From positions 3,410,001 to 3,474,000 of the forward strand of contig JAQFVV010012497.1 of the NCBI GenBank assembly GCA_028023455.1: 64,000 bases of DNA. The letters are read 5' to 3'. Shown one piece after another: positions 25,801-33,890 of the stretch. The position numbers and the translations under genes are program-made. The stretch is from Epiperipatus broadwayi (lineage: Eukaryota; Onychophora; Udeonychophora; Euonychophora; Peripatidae). The stretch's first letter is position 1. The number at the start of each line of letters is the position of its first letter. The notes below the pieces were generated by a model, which was given only the letters and a program-made list of their open reading frames with translations, had not been told where the DNA came from and did no database searches.

Positions 25801-28543
25801 ATACAACAAATGATTAAAGTTTCAGTTAAATGAAATACATTTTACATACTAAGTTTACTGAAACCCACCTATAAATAATTTGCACAGACGTGCGATATAT
25901 TAATTTATTTACACAACATTAGTATTTATCACAATAAAATTATTACAGATTATTCTTGCAATTTAATTCTCTTTGCTGAATAGTCTTTTTTCCTTAAAAT
26001 AGGAACTACCAAATTTTTGACAGTTAATTGATTTTAAATATTTTTCTTTTTCCTAGTCTAAAGATTTTTGGAAATCTTTTTCTTGACTATCAATTATAAC
26101 TTTGCTTGTACTTTTTTTTTTTTTTCTAAATTATAAATATAACTTTAAACAGTTTTTTCTTTTTTACTAAATGATTTTAAACTAATATCATTTTATATAT
26201 TTCTATCAGTTATAAAAATGTCATTTTACTAAGAAAATTATTTAAAACTTCCTTATATATAACGCTACTCACCACCAGCTGTATATATGTTTATTTGGTT
26301 TCTCTGCCGATGCAGCATCCATGTAATTAGTTCTTCAGCTGGCTGGGATTCTCTAGGCAAGCTAGAAGATTTTCTTGGTGAGTTTTGTTTTAGTGATCGT
26401 CATCATCAGGAAAAATATCCATGTAAAATGTTGGTCCGTAGCTGATCTCTTTCCATCTAGGATTATTCCAGGCAAGCAGCTGTCTTGGTTTGATAGATTT
26501 CAGGCAAGCAACCATCCTCTCCACATTTAAGGCTATGAATTTCAGCACAAAGAAGTGCGTCATTTTCTCCATGTAAATTCAAACTCCTGCAAGGAAATAT
26601 TAGCAGCTCCTGAATCTACTGTCCTGCCTTCAGCTGCATCAGTTTGTGGTAACTATTCTGCCAACTCTACTACAGCTAACAACAAACTGCAGCTATCCAT
26701 TTTGGTCAGCTAATTTCTGCCACTTACTCGAAAAAATTTTAGTAACCAAGCTGTTCTGTTCAGCTCTTACAAAAAACTACAATTCAGACTGTTTTCTTCA
26801 AAAATCACTATCCAGACTGGAGCTAATTTTATCAGACCTTTTATAGAATCATCTATGATGATAATAACATCTTGACTGAAAACAGAGTTTTTATTTTTAT
26901 CTCTCTAATCCCTTTGAAAACATACATGTTTTAATTAACTCAAAAAAATTTCAAAAACAAGTATTGTGTTATTACATTTCACAATCAGAATAATAATAAT
27001 ACAATATATATATATTTATTCAGATCTTTTAAAAGTTTAATTTATAAAACAATATTTTAAATCTGAGTTATTATTTTTTTATTTTTTTATTTCAATGAAT
27101 GTAGCAAATATCTACTATAATTTTTGTCTGTGTTTATTTCTAGTTTTCCTTTCAACTTTATATGTATATTTATGCATAAACACTATTAATGTGTGCTATG
27201 TAATCCAACTGGTTACAATATATTGCATCATGTCAATTATATAAGTACACTTGTACTGCATAACTTTACTCAACACTATGATTCTGGAAGTGTTTTGCTG
27301 AAAGCTGGCTCAGTGCATTTAAATAGTTTATCTTTATTATAACTTCATCATAACTCTAAGTGCTTAAGAATTGCATAGTTTTATGAAAAGACTTTAATAC
27401 TTTGAGATTTAAATGAAGTATGGGAAGATGTATATTGAGTATAATAGGAAGGCATTGAAAACAAACTATATAAAAGAACAAACAGATATTATTGACAATA
27501 CTGAAACAGTTAAGAAACTGAAATGGAGCTAAGTTGGATATATTACTAGAAGAAGTGGTAATAGACGGACAACTAAATTGGATCCTAAGATAGTATAAAA
27601 GACCTTGGATCTTGCTACATATAATAGATATGGATAAAATAAGAAAGTTTGTTGATGTATTATGAAGCTGTTAATCGGAGGAACTTGATTAAACTTAGAG
27701 AGACCATCCTAAAGTTGATAGAGATAAAATTGTTTATGATGATGCTGATGATTATACTATTCATAAATTTCCCATTTTCATCCAAGCTAAGTCAATGAAA
27801 ACGTGATTTCTAAAAAATCATGTTGTTATCTGTAACTGATGAAATATGACTCCATCAGATTTCATCAATAATAAACTGGAGTGTCTGAATGAGAGTCTAT
27901 TATTTTAACCAAATGCACTTGAACAAATTATAATTTATCAAAATATTGATGATTAAAGTAGTATATAGTGATTGTGTAATATATACTTTTTTTTTTGTTT
28001 GTTTATTAGTTTCAGATTATATCCCAACTTGAAAGTGTTTAAAATCTAATAATAATTTATTAACATCAATAAATAATAATAAACTCAAACACAATTTTAT
28101 TATATTATTAATATGATAAATTTGCATTAATGTATTTCATATCCAAGTCATCGTATTTTCTCTAATAATGACATAATTAAAATATATTGTGTTTGTGAGA
28201 TCTCAAATCGAATTAGTTTTAATTTTTTTTTAATTTGTAAAAAAACATCATGTTAAAGGTCATCTTTGCAAAAGTTGTATATAAAAACAACTTGTTTTGT
28301 AATGATGAAATTACAACTCTCGTTTATGGAGTAATACTTGGAAATAAATTTTAAAAATCATTAACACATTATTATACAATTAAATAAAATATAAATATAT
28401 TTTTATAAATTAATGTAGTTAATGTAATTATTATTATTTGCTTGCAGTTTAAACTGGTTTTATCTGAAGACGGCAGTGGCAAAGGAGCTGCATTAGTAGC
28501 TGCAGTAGCTTATCGTTTAAAAGAGAAAACGAAAACTAAGTAA
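4691..28543 (+). CDS. HK: Hexokinase, C-terminal three exons (gene 5'-truncated by the window)
   Basis: Hexokinase phosphorylates glucose with ATP to glucose-6-phosphate in the cytosol, the first step of glycolysis. Three exons (4691-4839, 14794-14930, 28448-28543) join in frame through GT-AG introns into about 126 codons ending in TAA. Exon 1 encodes the helix-rich segment around EDCLNVQYICSLISKRSAHL. Exon 2 holds VAVDGSVYRYHPKF, the adenosine-binding region of the hexokinase/actin fold. Exon 3 holds LSEDGSGKGAAL, the last nucleotide-fold segment, and a short basic tail KEKTKTK. The introns are 9954 and 13517 bp, phases 1 and 0. No stop or frameshift is seen, so the gene looks functional. 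The N-terminal glucose-binding half must lie left of the window. The single-base leader of exon 1 shows that the intron before it is in phase 2. The protein is hexokinase with near certainty; which paralogue it is cannot be told. Confidence 0.95.
4840..5639. other. Start of hexokinase intron 1, no element recognised
   Basis: This is intron sequence after the donor at 4840. A somewhat G+C-richer patch at about 5190-5315 (cgtccaagcaagatttcgacc and following) stands out but matches nothing else in the window and has no open frame. The rest is A+T-rich with no feature. Confidence 0.5.
5640..6590. repeat. Compound palindrome built from two inverted copies of one foldback element
   Basis: One unit runs about 5697-6145 and has inverted ends. 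The left end is aaaacaggcaaaactctcc...ttgccactcagt; the right end is actgagtggcaatactg...gcctgtttt. Its body (about 5750-6100) is repeated in reverse complement at about 6185-6545, ending again in cactgagtggcaatactg...gcctgttttaa at 6583. The flank before the unit (tcacatggtcacc...gcttataactgttatt) is also inverted just after it (about 6146-6192). The arrangement is therefore X-A-X'-A'. Both units are bounded by TTAAAACAGGC / GCCTGTTTTAA, so a TTAA or TA target is possible. There is no coding capacity. A relative lies at 38087-38354. Confidence 0.8.
6591..8329. other. Intronic A+T-rich DNA, no gene
   Basis: Nothing beyond A/T-rich simple sequence is recognised. Frames of 101 and 60 codons at 7557-8041 have the composition of random A+T-rich DNA, show no family motif, and lie inside hexokinase intron 1, so I do not call them genes. 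Confidence 0.55.
8330..9130. repeat. Nested palindromes: one foldback copy inserted inside a related copy
   Basis: The outer arms are about 8330-8540 and 8940-9130 (ataaactactcttcac... against ...gtgtgaagaatagttta; gactgtgcttgaattgaga against tctcaattcaagcacagtc). Between them is a second, smaller palindrome of about 8605-8895 whose arms (gatttgtaca...cttcacacatgcac and its complement) belong to the same family. Both share the segment ttcacacatg followed by a tataaaatagacaagcactct stretch. This looks like a MITE family that inserted into itself. It lies in hexokinase intron 1 and has no coding capacity. Confidence 0.75.
9131..11184. other. Intronic A+T-rich DNA with one dispersed repeat
   Basis: No gene is seen. 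Two stretches at about 9750-9830 and 10030-10110 share the layout tttcaatttaaatccatataacaacttcagttcgaaataaaagatgga against a diverged copy (catgtaatacaacaattcgccttagaaataaaagttgga), a diverged direct duplication about 285 bp apart. The dispersed repeat at 10540-10650 is listed separately. T runs are near 10150 and 10760. Confidence 0.5.
10540..10650. repeat. Dispersed repeat copy 1 (partner at about 40610-40705)
   Basis: The segment around ttgtgctgaaccagtac...catcagttgg is also present near 40650 with few changes. The match covers roughly 90-100 bp, from an agacatg/agatgtg-a-aaag start to an atcacaa-tctt end. The two copies are 30 kb apart in the same orientation, one inside the hexokinase intron and one downstream of the gene. 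The element class is unknown. Confidence 0.65.
11185..11327. repeat. 143-bp hairpin MITE
   Basis: ggtgatgtattattctaag...aaaataatgcctcc at the left pairs with ggaggtgttattttaaac...gaataataagtcacc at the right. This is a stem of about 58 bp with roughly 85% pairing and a short loop near ggacaaagttaatcg. The left 13 bases are duplicated just upstream (gatgtattactct). It is non-coding and lies in hexokinase intron 1. Confidence 0.78.
12485..13549. repeat. 1.05-kb element with long inverted ends
   Basis: ctctggaataaact...atgtctgccatcctgagtag on the left matches the reverse complement of ttcaggatggcagacatg...agtttattccagag on the right. The left arm carries about 45 extra bases (12515-12560). The interior is A+T-rich with no transposase-like frame. 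It is a non-autonomous DNA transposon by structure. I see no clear target-site duplication. Confidence 0.72.
14794..14930 (+). CDS. HK: Hexokinase exon b (137 bp) with the adenosine-binding segment
   Basis: A polypyrimidine run ending in aag at 14793 precedes the exon. The donor is gag|gtattt at 14931. Two bases complete the split Gly codon, followed by 45 codons from IATLIKK to IGPELE. VAVDGSVYRYHPKF corresponds to the VGVDG(S/T)LYKxHPxF segment of animal hexokinases, which contacts the adenine nucleotide. It ends on a codon boundary. Confidence 0.95.
14931..16758. other. Start of hexokinase intron 2, no gene
   Basis: This is A+T-rich DNA after the donor at 14931. A 71-codon frame on the minus strand at 15124-15339 shows no motif and is rejected as a gene. 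Long A/T runs occur near 16240-16270. No element boundary is recognised. Confidence 0.5.
16759..16945. repeat. Short tandem repeat, about 70-76-bp unit, three copies
   Basis: The pattern gtagctcc-ggtttccagtttaacaatt followed by catttcatt...tttagctt-ttt recurs at about 16759, 16826 and 16902, with substitutions and small length changes. The block is T-rich on this strand. It is a degenerate minisatellite with no evident function. Confidence 0.6.
16946..18189. other. Intronic A+T-rich DNA, no gene
   Basis: Low-complexity A/T DNA. It includes an (ATA)n run near 17727-17750 and a C-run followed by A- and T-runs at about 18189-18222. A 72-codon frame at 17134-17352 is low-complexity and unsupported. 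Confidence 0.5.
18190..19625 (-). pseudogene. RTE-like LINE remnant, minus strand (endonuclease to start of RT)
   Basis: Read on the minus strand, this stretch shows scattered pieces of an RTE-type ORF across several frames. They are an LSSKRRLHELKNLF-like start (about 19580), VRRKDEETSDFKNGH (about 19490) and a QVY...SSHYDEEVEDFFIDIQ segment typical of the apurinic-type endonuclease (about 19290-19340). After these come KRVEFFKELY (about 18480-18510) and a VIKSMIIKKVPENDGI segment, the degraded KAPGxDGI entry to the reverse transcriptase (about 18365-18410). Stops and frameshifts are frequent, so it is an old dead copy. It lies head-to-head with the plus-strand RTE copy that begins near 20690. 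The family call is by motif order and resemblance to that copy. Confidence 0.7.
19626..20689. repeat. Spacer between opposed LINEs with a diverged direct duplication
   Basis: A segment at about 19987-20080 (gcaatgacaa...atggaatggacac...gaaatttgctcc...cctcaaaaag...atcaaag) recurs at about 20412-20510 with changes, about 420 bp downstream in the same orientation. Two short frames (60 and 86 codons) overlap it but show no motif. It may be the 5' region of the LINE family or an independent repeat. Confidence 0.5.
20690..22279 (+). pseudogene. Old RTE-like LINE, part 1 of 3 (endonuclease and start of RT)
   Basis: Degraded plus-strand RTE ORF. Endonuclease pieces (RRKDEET, then a GH-LYYKDTSIGNTNG segment) lie near 20900-20990. 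An RT entry segment (SMKKGKAPGK) lies near 21890-21920, followed by a region equivalent to the start of the RT and a YEKAF segment near 22240. It stops at 22279 inside the RT. The next part of the same element resumes at 23821, because the intact order in the younger copy continues exactly there. Stops and frameshifts are abundant, so it is dead. It is part of the nested structure in hexokinase intron 2. Confidence 0.75.
22281..23809 (+). pseudogene. Younger 5'-truncated RTE-like LINE copy inserted into the old one
   Basis: A better preserved reverse transcriptase. An open frame at 22316-22936 carries KKGKAPGNNGI, FKKGD...NYRPISLLS and CLAFVDYEKAFDSI. After stops, the same frame holds HLDFTDDVVVFANNA (about 23042-23086), the catalytic (F/Y)xDD box with T in the second position. 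A frame change near 23115 leads to VGLKINVKKTKVMF, then VLPVLTYGSETWTL and KWNWAGHIVRRDDNRWT (frame at 23274-23687). Another frame change gives RPHVRWMDEIKYAE. The copy ends ggttgattatgatg, a GAT-rich tail typical of RTE elements. The flanks carry an exact 11-bp duplication attaaaatttc (22270-22280 and 23810-23820). It has lost its endonuclease, has several stops, and cannot be active. Confidence 0.88.
23821..24442 (+). pseudogene. Old RTE-like LINE, part 2 of 3 (RT continuation)
   Basis: Sequence from gatatagacccaggatattg onward matches the younger copy from about 22825 (gtagatccaggatattg), and later pieces follow in the same order through ccgtttgaaaag-like and ttcagactattaaa. It continues exactly where part 1 breaks off, so both belong to one element. 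Many stops and small deletions. It ends at 24442 with taaatgcagtat, which is repeated imperfectly at 27410-27421, where the element resumes. Confidence 0.75.
24443..27409. mobile_element. 3-kb insertion within the old LINE, with inverted near-terminal sequences
   Basis: The LINE is interrupted here and resumes after an imperfect 12-bp duplication (taaatgcagtat / taaatgaagtat). Near the ends, aattcttaag(c)cccttg...gagttataatga (from about 24447) is the inverse of tcatcataactctaagtgcttaagaatt (to about 27372). TTAA sits at 24450-24453 and 27364-27367. A segment tgtaacgggacggggcgg at about 24659 looks like the start of an LTR, and a G+C-richer patch at about 26260-26850 follows. A duplicated cttgtgactggatt lies at about 24935 and 24977. 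No transposase or pol motif is recognised. It could be a TIR element, or nested elements including a solo LTR. Confidence 0.55.
27410..27753 (+). pseudogene. Old RTE-like LINE, part 3 of 3 (3' end)
   Basis: Matches the 3' part of the younger copy: aaatgaagtatgggaagatg, then KKLKWS, a diverged NRRTT and the WIKLGET-like region in broken frames. The end aattgtttatgatgatgctgatgatta parallels the younger copy's ggttgattatgatg tail. This closes the old element, which in total spans 20690-27753 with two insertions. Confidence 0.72.
27754..28447. other. End of hexokinase intron 2, no element recognised
   Basis: A+T-rich DNA leading to the acceptor tttgcttgcag before 28448. No gene or repeat boundary is seen. 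Confidence 0.55.
28448..28543 (+). CDS. HK: Hexokinase last coding exon (96 bp) with stop codon
   Basis: The acceptor is tttgcttgcag ending at 28447. The 31 codons run FKLVLSEDGSGKGAALVAAVAYRLKEKTKTK and then TAA at 28541-28543. LSEDGSGKGAAL is nearly invariant at the C-terminus of animal hexokinases. The tail after AVAYRL is short and lysine-rich, as in other invertebrate single-domain enzymes. Confidence 0.95.
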   Translation, partial: FKLVLSEDGSGKGAALVAAVAYRLKEKTKTK

Positions 28544-29353
28544 AGAAAAATTTGTGTTTGTTTAAATATTCATTTATTAAAAAAAAAAAACGATAATTGA
28601 CAAAAAAAAAAAAAGGGTTGAAAATTTTTAATGAGATGTGTATTGCTATGTACACACCAAGAACAATATTAATTAAGGCGAGGATTTTTAAAAGATAACC
28701 CCGCCCAATTATATTAGTAAGTCAATATACTGCATTTTTATACAGATGTAATTAGATGCCTTATATAAAAATTAATACCCGGTTTATATTCTGAATATAA
28801 TGTAATACAGAACAAGTCTTGAAATATACAGAACATTATTTTAATGATATTTATTAAAATGTTGTAAATATAATATACAGTCAAAAAACAAACTAACTTG
28901 ATTGTAAAGAAAGAACTTGCATTTGAAGGGAAAGGGGGTTAATAAAAATTCTAGTCTACTTCAAATCACTTTATTTGCATTTAAATAGGGGGAACTAGCT
29001 GACCTTATATGTATTTTACTTGTACACCGGATTTTTTTTTTTTTGTAATATTTTTTTTATTCTTTGGAAATTTAATATATTTTCTTTTTTGTTTTCAAAT
29101 TAAAGTATCTTTTTATGAAAAAGTATTATTTTTTTAAAAAAATGTAATATTGCTCTGTTCATTTAGTTGTAAGAATATAAATTGTTTTTCCCCCTTCTAT
29201 CATAAGTGTTTGATAAGTGAATATGTTTGAGTTAAGTATTTGGAATTTATTTTCTATTATCCTAATATTTAGGATCTTAAAAGACATTTAGTCCAAGTTG
29301 GACCTACATGAATCTCATTCTGTAATGTTGTTTAGAATGTGAACTAAAATAAA
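28544..29353 (+). other. HK: Probable hexokinase 3' untranslated region
   Basis: Follows the TAA stop. Poly-A tracts are present at about 28580 and 28602. Candidate polyadenylation hexamers AATAAA occur at 28941-28946 and 29348-29353. Which one is used cannot be told without transcript data, so the right boundary is only a guess. Confidence 0.4.
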
Positions 29354-29423
29354 AATATGGATTTGTCTTTTTTGTTTTCTCTCTTACTGTTTTATTCTTT
29401 TCATTTTAAATATATATATATAT

Positions 29424-29560
29424 ATGAGAGTAAATCAAAAATTAAAGGCAATTTTTATGTTACTTTTTAAAAAAATATTTAAACTATTTTTTTTTAATGC
29501 TTTCCTATGAGCTCTGCATACTTTTTGTATAAATCCTTAATTTTATTATTCTCAAATCTC
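29424..29560 (-). mobile_element. Possible end of a mariner-like element
   Basis: The sequence gagagtaaatcaaaaattaa followed by aggcaatttttatgttac resembles the terminal region of some mariner elements. Next to it, read on the minus strand, is LRFENNKIKDLYKKYAEL, which resembles the last residues of mariner transposases (a KLVKRYxKC-type end). No second terminus was found within the next kilobases, so this would be a fragment. The resemblance is weak. Confidence 0.3.
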
Positions 29561-30253
29561 AACTTATAATACTTTTTAAGATTGACCAAAGAAATTAAAA
29601 TTTCTGATAACAAAGTTCTTAGATCATAAAAGAATCCCATAATTTTGCATAGTTTCTACTATTTCCATAGCAGTATAAAAGTAAGTATTATTATTGTAGT
29701 GCATAGGTTCAGTTATTGATAATACAGTACATAATCTTTTGTTGCAAATTGCAGACTTCATTTTGTCTTTAAATAAATTATGATTTATTGTTAGGAATAA
29801 CTTTATTGACTCTACTATTCATGCATATTTTTTTTTTTCAATTTTAAACTTTTTTTAAAAAGCTTGATTTTTTTTTTTCTGATTTTAGTTAGGGATAGCA
29901 AAGTGAATGTGAAAGCTAGAGGCTATTTATTAATTTGAAGCTCACCTGTACTAAATATTATTTTACCTCTAAAACAATAATGATTTTATTATATCATACT
30001 GTTGTGTAAATTTTATTAAATTTGACTCTGTGATTGTAGGGTTTTTATCTGGTCCATCCATTCTTTTGAACTAGTAAATTTAAAATTGATTAACTCATTA
30101 TACTTTTGTCAATGAATTGCCTTTATATTTTGATTTATATATATGTGATGCCTACTTTTCATCAAATCATTTACACTGTGTGGGTGTATGCACACCAATA
30201 AAAAAGTCATGGGAAAATATGTATTGAGTACAAATATATAGGTTTTAAATATG
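29561..30253. other. A+T-rich DNA, no gene
   Basis: Simple A/T-rich sequence with T runs near 29830 and 29870. Nothing is recognised. Confidence 0.5.
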
Positions 30254-30667
30254 CTATACACCAGGGGTCCCCAACCTTTTTGCACTTAAGAGCACATTCT
30301 ATAATACCGGCTAGGTGGCGGGCACCATTTATTTTTTCAACCAGGTGGCGGGCCCCATTTATTTTCTCTATGTAAATTTATAGTTGGATATTGTTAATAA
30401 TACACATAATGTACAAAAAAATATTTATTTCAAAAATAAAATTTTAACATATAATTAACGTTTTTATTTTTACGCTGTAAAAGTATAGTATGCCCTATAA
30501 TTTGATTACAATATAATACAATAATTTATAAGAAATTTTAAAAATTAAATTTATTTGTATCAGATAAATAATTTTTTACCATGTTCAGATAGCGGTGGGC
30601 ACAAATAAAATGGTCTGCAGGCGCCATGGTGCCCGCAGGCATAGGGTTGGGGGCCCCTGCTATACAC
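30254..30667. mobile_element. hAT-type MITE with perfect 8-bp target-site duplication
   Basis: The element proper is 30262-30659 (398 bp). It starts caggggtccccaacc and ends gggttgggggcccctg, imperfect terminal inverted repeats of the CAGGGGTCCCCAACC kind known from hAT (Charlie-like) elements. It is flanked on both sides by ctatacac (30254-30261 and 30660-30667), the 8-bp duplication expected of hAT transposases. A subterminal ggtggcgggc motif is repeated (about 30314 and 30346). There is no coding frame, so it needed a transposase supplied elsewhere. Confidence 0.93.
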
Positions 30668-33469
30668 AATATAAAAATTAAATTACACAAATCAAAGCAT
30701 GAACTTTTGTTGTTTCTATTTTATTAAACATTTATTGAATTTTTTTTTTTTTTATGTTTCATTCTATTTATGCTTAAATCATCTTCAAGGTAAATTTACA
30801 TATTCATATATATAAAGACTTATGATAATACAATATGCATATAAAACACCATTTATCTAAAATCCTCAATTTCAGAATTTTTTTAGATCTTACTAATAAA
30901 TTTTTCATCCTCATTCTAAAATCAGAGTCTGTCAAGATGGAGGGAAAAGCAGGCTAATCCTGCAATTAATATTGAAATATATATACAGATTTATTTATTT
31001 TTTCATTTTGTTTCTAAATATATCAAACTAATTTATTTTTTTGTAAGGGATTAAAGATCATTTTTGAAATTTTATTTGGATAATAGAAATTTTTGAATAA
31101 TATATAATTTTGATATGGATACACTGCTAAATTTGTTTTTTCTGCCTTTTCATATACATATTTTAATCTATAAAATGAAATAAAACAGTGAGAAAATATT
31201 AGACATACTTACATCCTCTTATTAAAATTATTACATTTTTTATAAATAATATAAAATAATACTTATACATTTTATGATTATTATATTTTTTTTGCTTTTT
31301 TTGGATTGTATGAGATAAAATATAAACAAATTTCAATAAATGTTTAATAATATAGAAACAATATAAGAGTATATAGAAAAAAATATATAACATTAATAAC
31401 AGTGAAATAGAAGTAAACTTAGGAGTGACAATAAATGAAAAAATAATAGAAATTATTATCAAATTATATATATAAAAATCAACTTTAGAGTTGTAGATAA
31501 TACATAGATTCCAGAAATAACTATTACATATTTATTTTAGTATTTCATATAGAATTCAGTGGAGGATAAATTCTTTAATAAAGTTATATAATTGATTAAA
31601 TTATGTACATATATAATAGAAGTATTTGAGGGTTATTGTTTTTTTTTTTTACAAATATTTATGCTTTAAAATTTACAAATAAATTTTCTCAGATTTTTTT
31701 TTTCTCAGATTATTAATGATCTCTAAACAGGAAAAAAAAAAAAACATGAAAAAGAGCAAAAAGAATATGATTTATAAGTTTGTTTTTCCATAAATAGTCT
31801 GCCATTTTTAAATATTAAAAGAATATTTTTAAAAATGTATAATTATTTATGCAGTTGTATTGTTCAAATTAGATATGTGGTCTTGGTTATAATTATATAA
31901 AAATCAAGACCATAAGAAAAATCTGTTAATATAAAAATAAAATTATTTTATTAAAAAGGAGTGCATTTAATTTTTTAACAATTTAATATTATATTCGAGA
32001 AGAATTGCATTTTGCAATAATGAAATATTTTTATATTTATCACTTAATAGAAATGGTTTTTCAATTTTATAAATTATTAGTTTTTATTCTCATGATTAGA
32101 TTCACATATTAATATTTTAATAATTAGGGATATAATAATCATTTACATGTAGTAATTAGTTTCATGGGATACAATTTCTGGCATTCTATTCGTAATTTGT
32201 TTTATACATGTAAATATGTGTTTTTCAAGATGTAATTTTTTTCTCTCTCTCTTGAATAATAGTGGTGTGCATTACTTGTTTAAGTTAATAAATTAATATG
32301 TGGGTTTATGGAGTGGACTGGTATTTATTTTCAGAGTCATCTTATACCCCAGTTTTAGGGAAAATGACAAAATTATTGTTGATTTTCTCCATGCAATAAT
32401 ATAGGTGATTGGATATTTTAATTTACTCACTTGTATAGTTTGATAATCAACATTATTTTATACATTTAAGCACATTTTTAACATATCTTTTGGATATATT
32501 ATTTATATCAGAATGTTTTATAATTATATTTTATATATATAACAGAAGAATTGTATATTTGTATAAATATTTTTAGCCATAGCTGGTTTTTGCAGATGTG
32601 TCAGGAACAGATAAATAAATAGTAGGAGTTCTCTGTCTTTATTGTTATTTTCTACTTCACTCAGGTCATAAATACAGAAAATTTCATAGATCACATCGCT
32701 CTGTTCTCTGTTAATCATATTGAATTATTCCAAGGTATTGAAAATATATTTGGAATTGAAATGTGTAATCTAAACATAAAAATAGCTAGATACTAATTTA
32801 TTTACTAGTATTGGGTAATTAGCGTTCAAATATGTGGGGGGAAAATCCTGAATTTACTTGTTAATTCTTCAGTTTTTTTGAAAAAATATTAACTCTTTCC
32901 AAACTTCAATTTTAAATTGTAGATGGATACTTCAAATCTGACATTATATATATACACACACATGCATATATATATATAAAACCTTTATTGTTAAGAGGAG
33001 GTTGTCTTGACAACAATTTGAGATTAATATTGGGATTATCTAAGTGTTGATTGATTTTCAGTGATATATATAGTTAGATGAAAATTGGGTATTTGTGTGC
33101 TTAAATATTTTTTTTCAAATAATCATTTCACTTAGAACAGCCTTTAAAATATTTTGTAATAAAAATGCTTGCATCAAAAGTAGATAATTGATTTTTTTTT
33201 ATGAAGGTGTCAGTTCATGAACACTTAATTAAATATGATGGTAGGAGAATTTAAATTTTCCAAGCTATGAATAAAGGATATAATTTTCAAGAAATTAATT
33301 TGAATTGGGAATAAAAATAATGGGATTTACAGAGATATTTTATAACAATCTCAGAGAAGGACCACAAAAATGATAAACTTTCTAATTCTATTCTAGCATA
33401 AAATCTAAGCTTCCATTCTAATACTGTGATTTTATCAAGTTGCTAATAAATATTAAGTGAAAGAATTAC
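30668..33469. other. A+T-rich intergenic DNA, no gene
   Basis: Long A/T runs and (AT)n tracts. Minus-strand frames of 87 codons (31199-31462) and 64 codons (32524-32718) are low-complexity and lack any motif or splice context. No transposon ends are recognised. Confidence 0.5.
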
Positions 33470-33890
33470 TGTTTACTGCTTTAATAAAGCTATTAAAAAT
33501 GTTTATAGAGAAGATATACCAAAACTAAAATAATTGAAGAAAATATGGGTTTTAAAATAGTTCAGATACTTGCAATATTTAAAAAAAATTTAAATTATGA
33601 CAACAACAAAAAAGTTTTATTGTCAGAAAAGATATTGTAAATGCTTTCAAAGTTATAATCCATTTAACAATTGATATTTGTTTAAGCTATTCAACATTTT
33701 AGCAATACAGATTTGTAAAAAAACAATTTTTTATTAAAATCAAATGAAATTGATAGATCAAACTACCAAAATATAAACCTTGCAATATTAAAGATGACTT
33801 AAGTCATTATGGATTTGATTGCAGAAATGAATGAGAAAAATAATCAATTTCTATTAATTTGATGTTCTTTTTACTAACAACACATTTAGT
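33470..33890 (+). pseudogene. Probable LINE reverse-transcriptase remnant
   Basis: The order of degraded pieces parallels the RTE copy in the intron. A KNVYREDIPK segment equals its CLNDKDVPDDW region, a phrase ending LAIFKK equals LILIFKK, and LIAEMNEKNNQFLLI sits where LREIIERTNEYELPLCLAFVD lies. Many stops interrupt it. The sequence to about 35000 may contain more of the same or another LINE (an EKTTAMESIVLEILQEIKKE phrase near 34390-34450), but the frame is too broken to follow. Confidence 0.5.

Noticed and set aside
26390-26846. Frames of 60 and 66 codons in the G+C-richer patch of the 3-kb insertion
   Set aside because: No motif, no splice context, and opposite strands. The composition reflects the inserted element.
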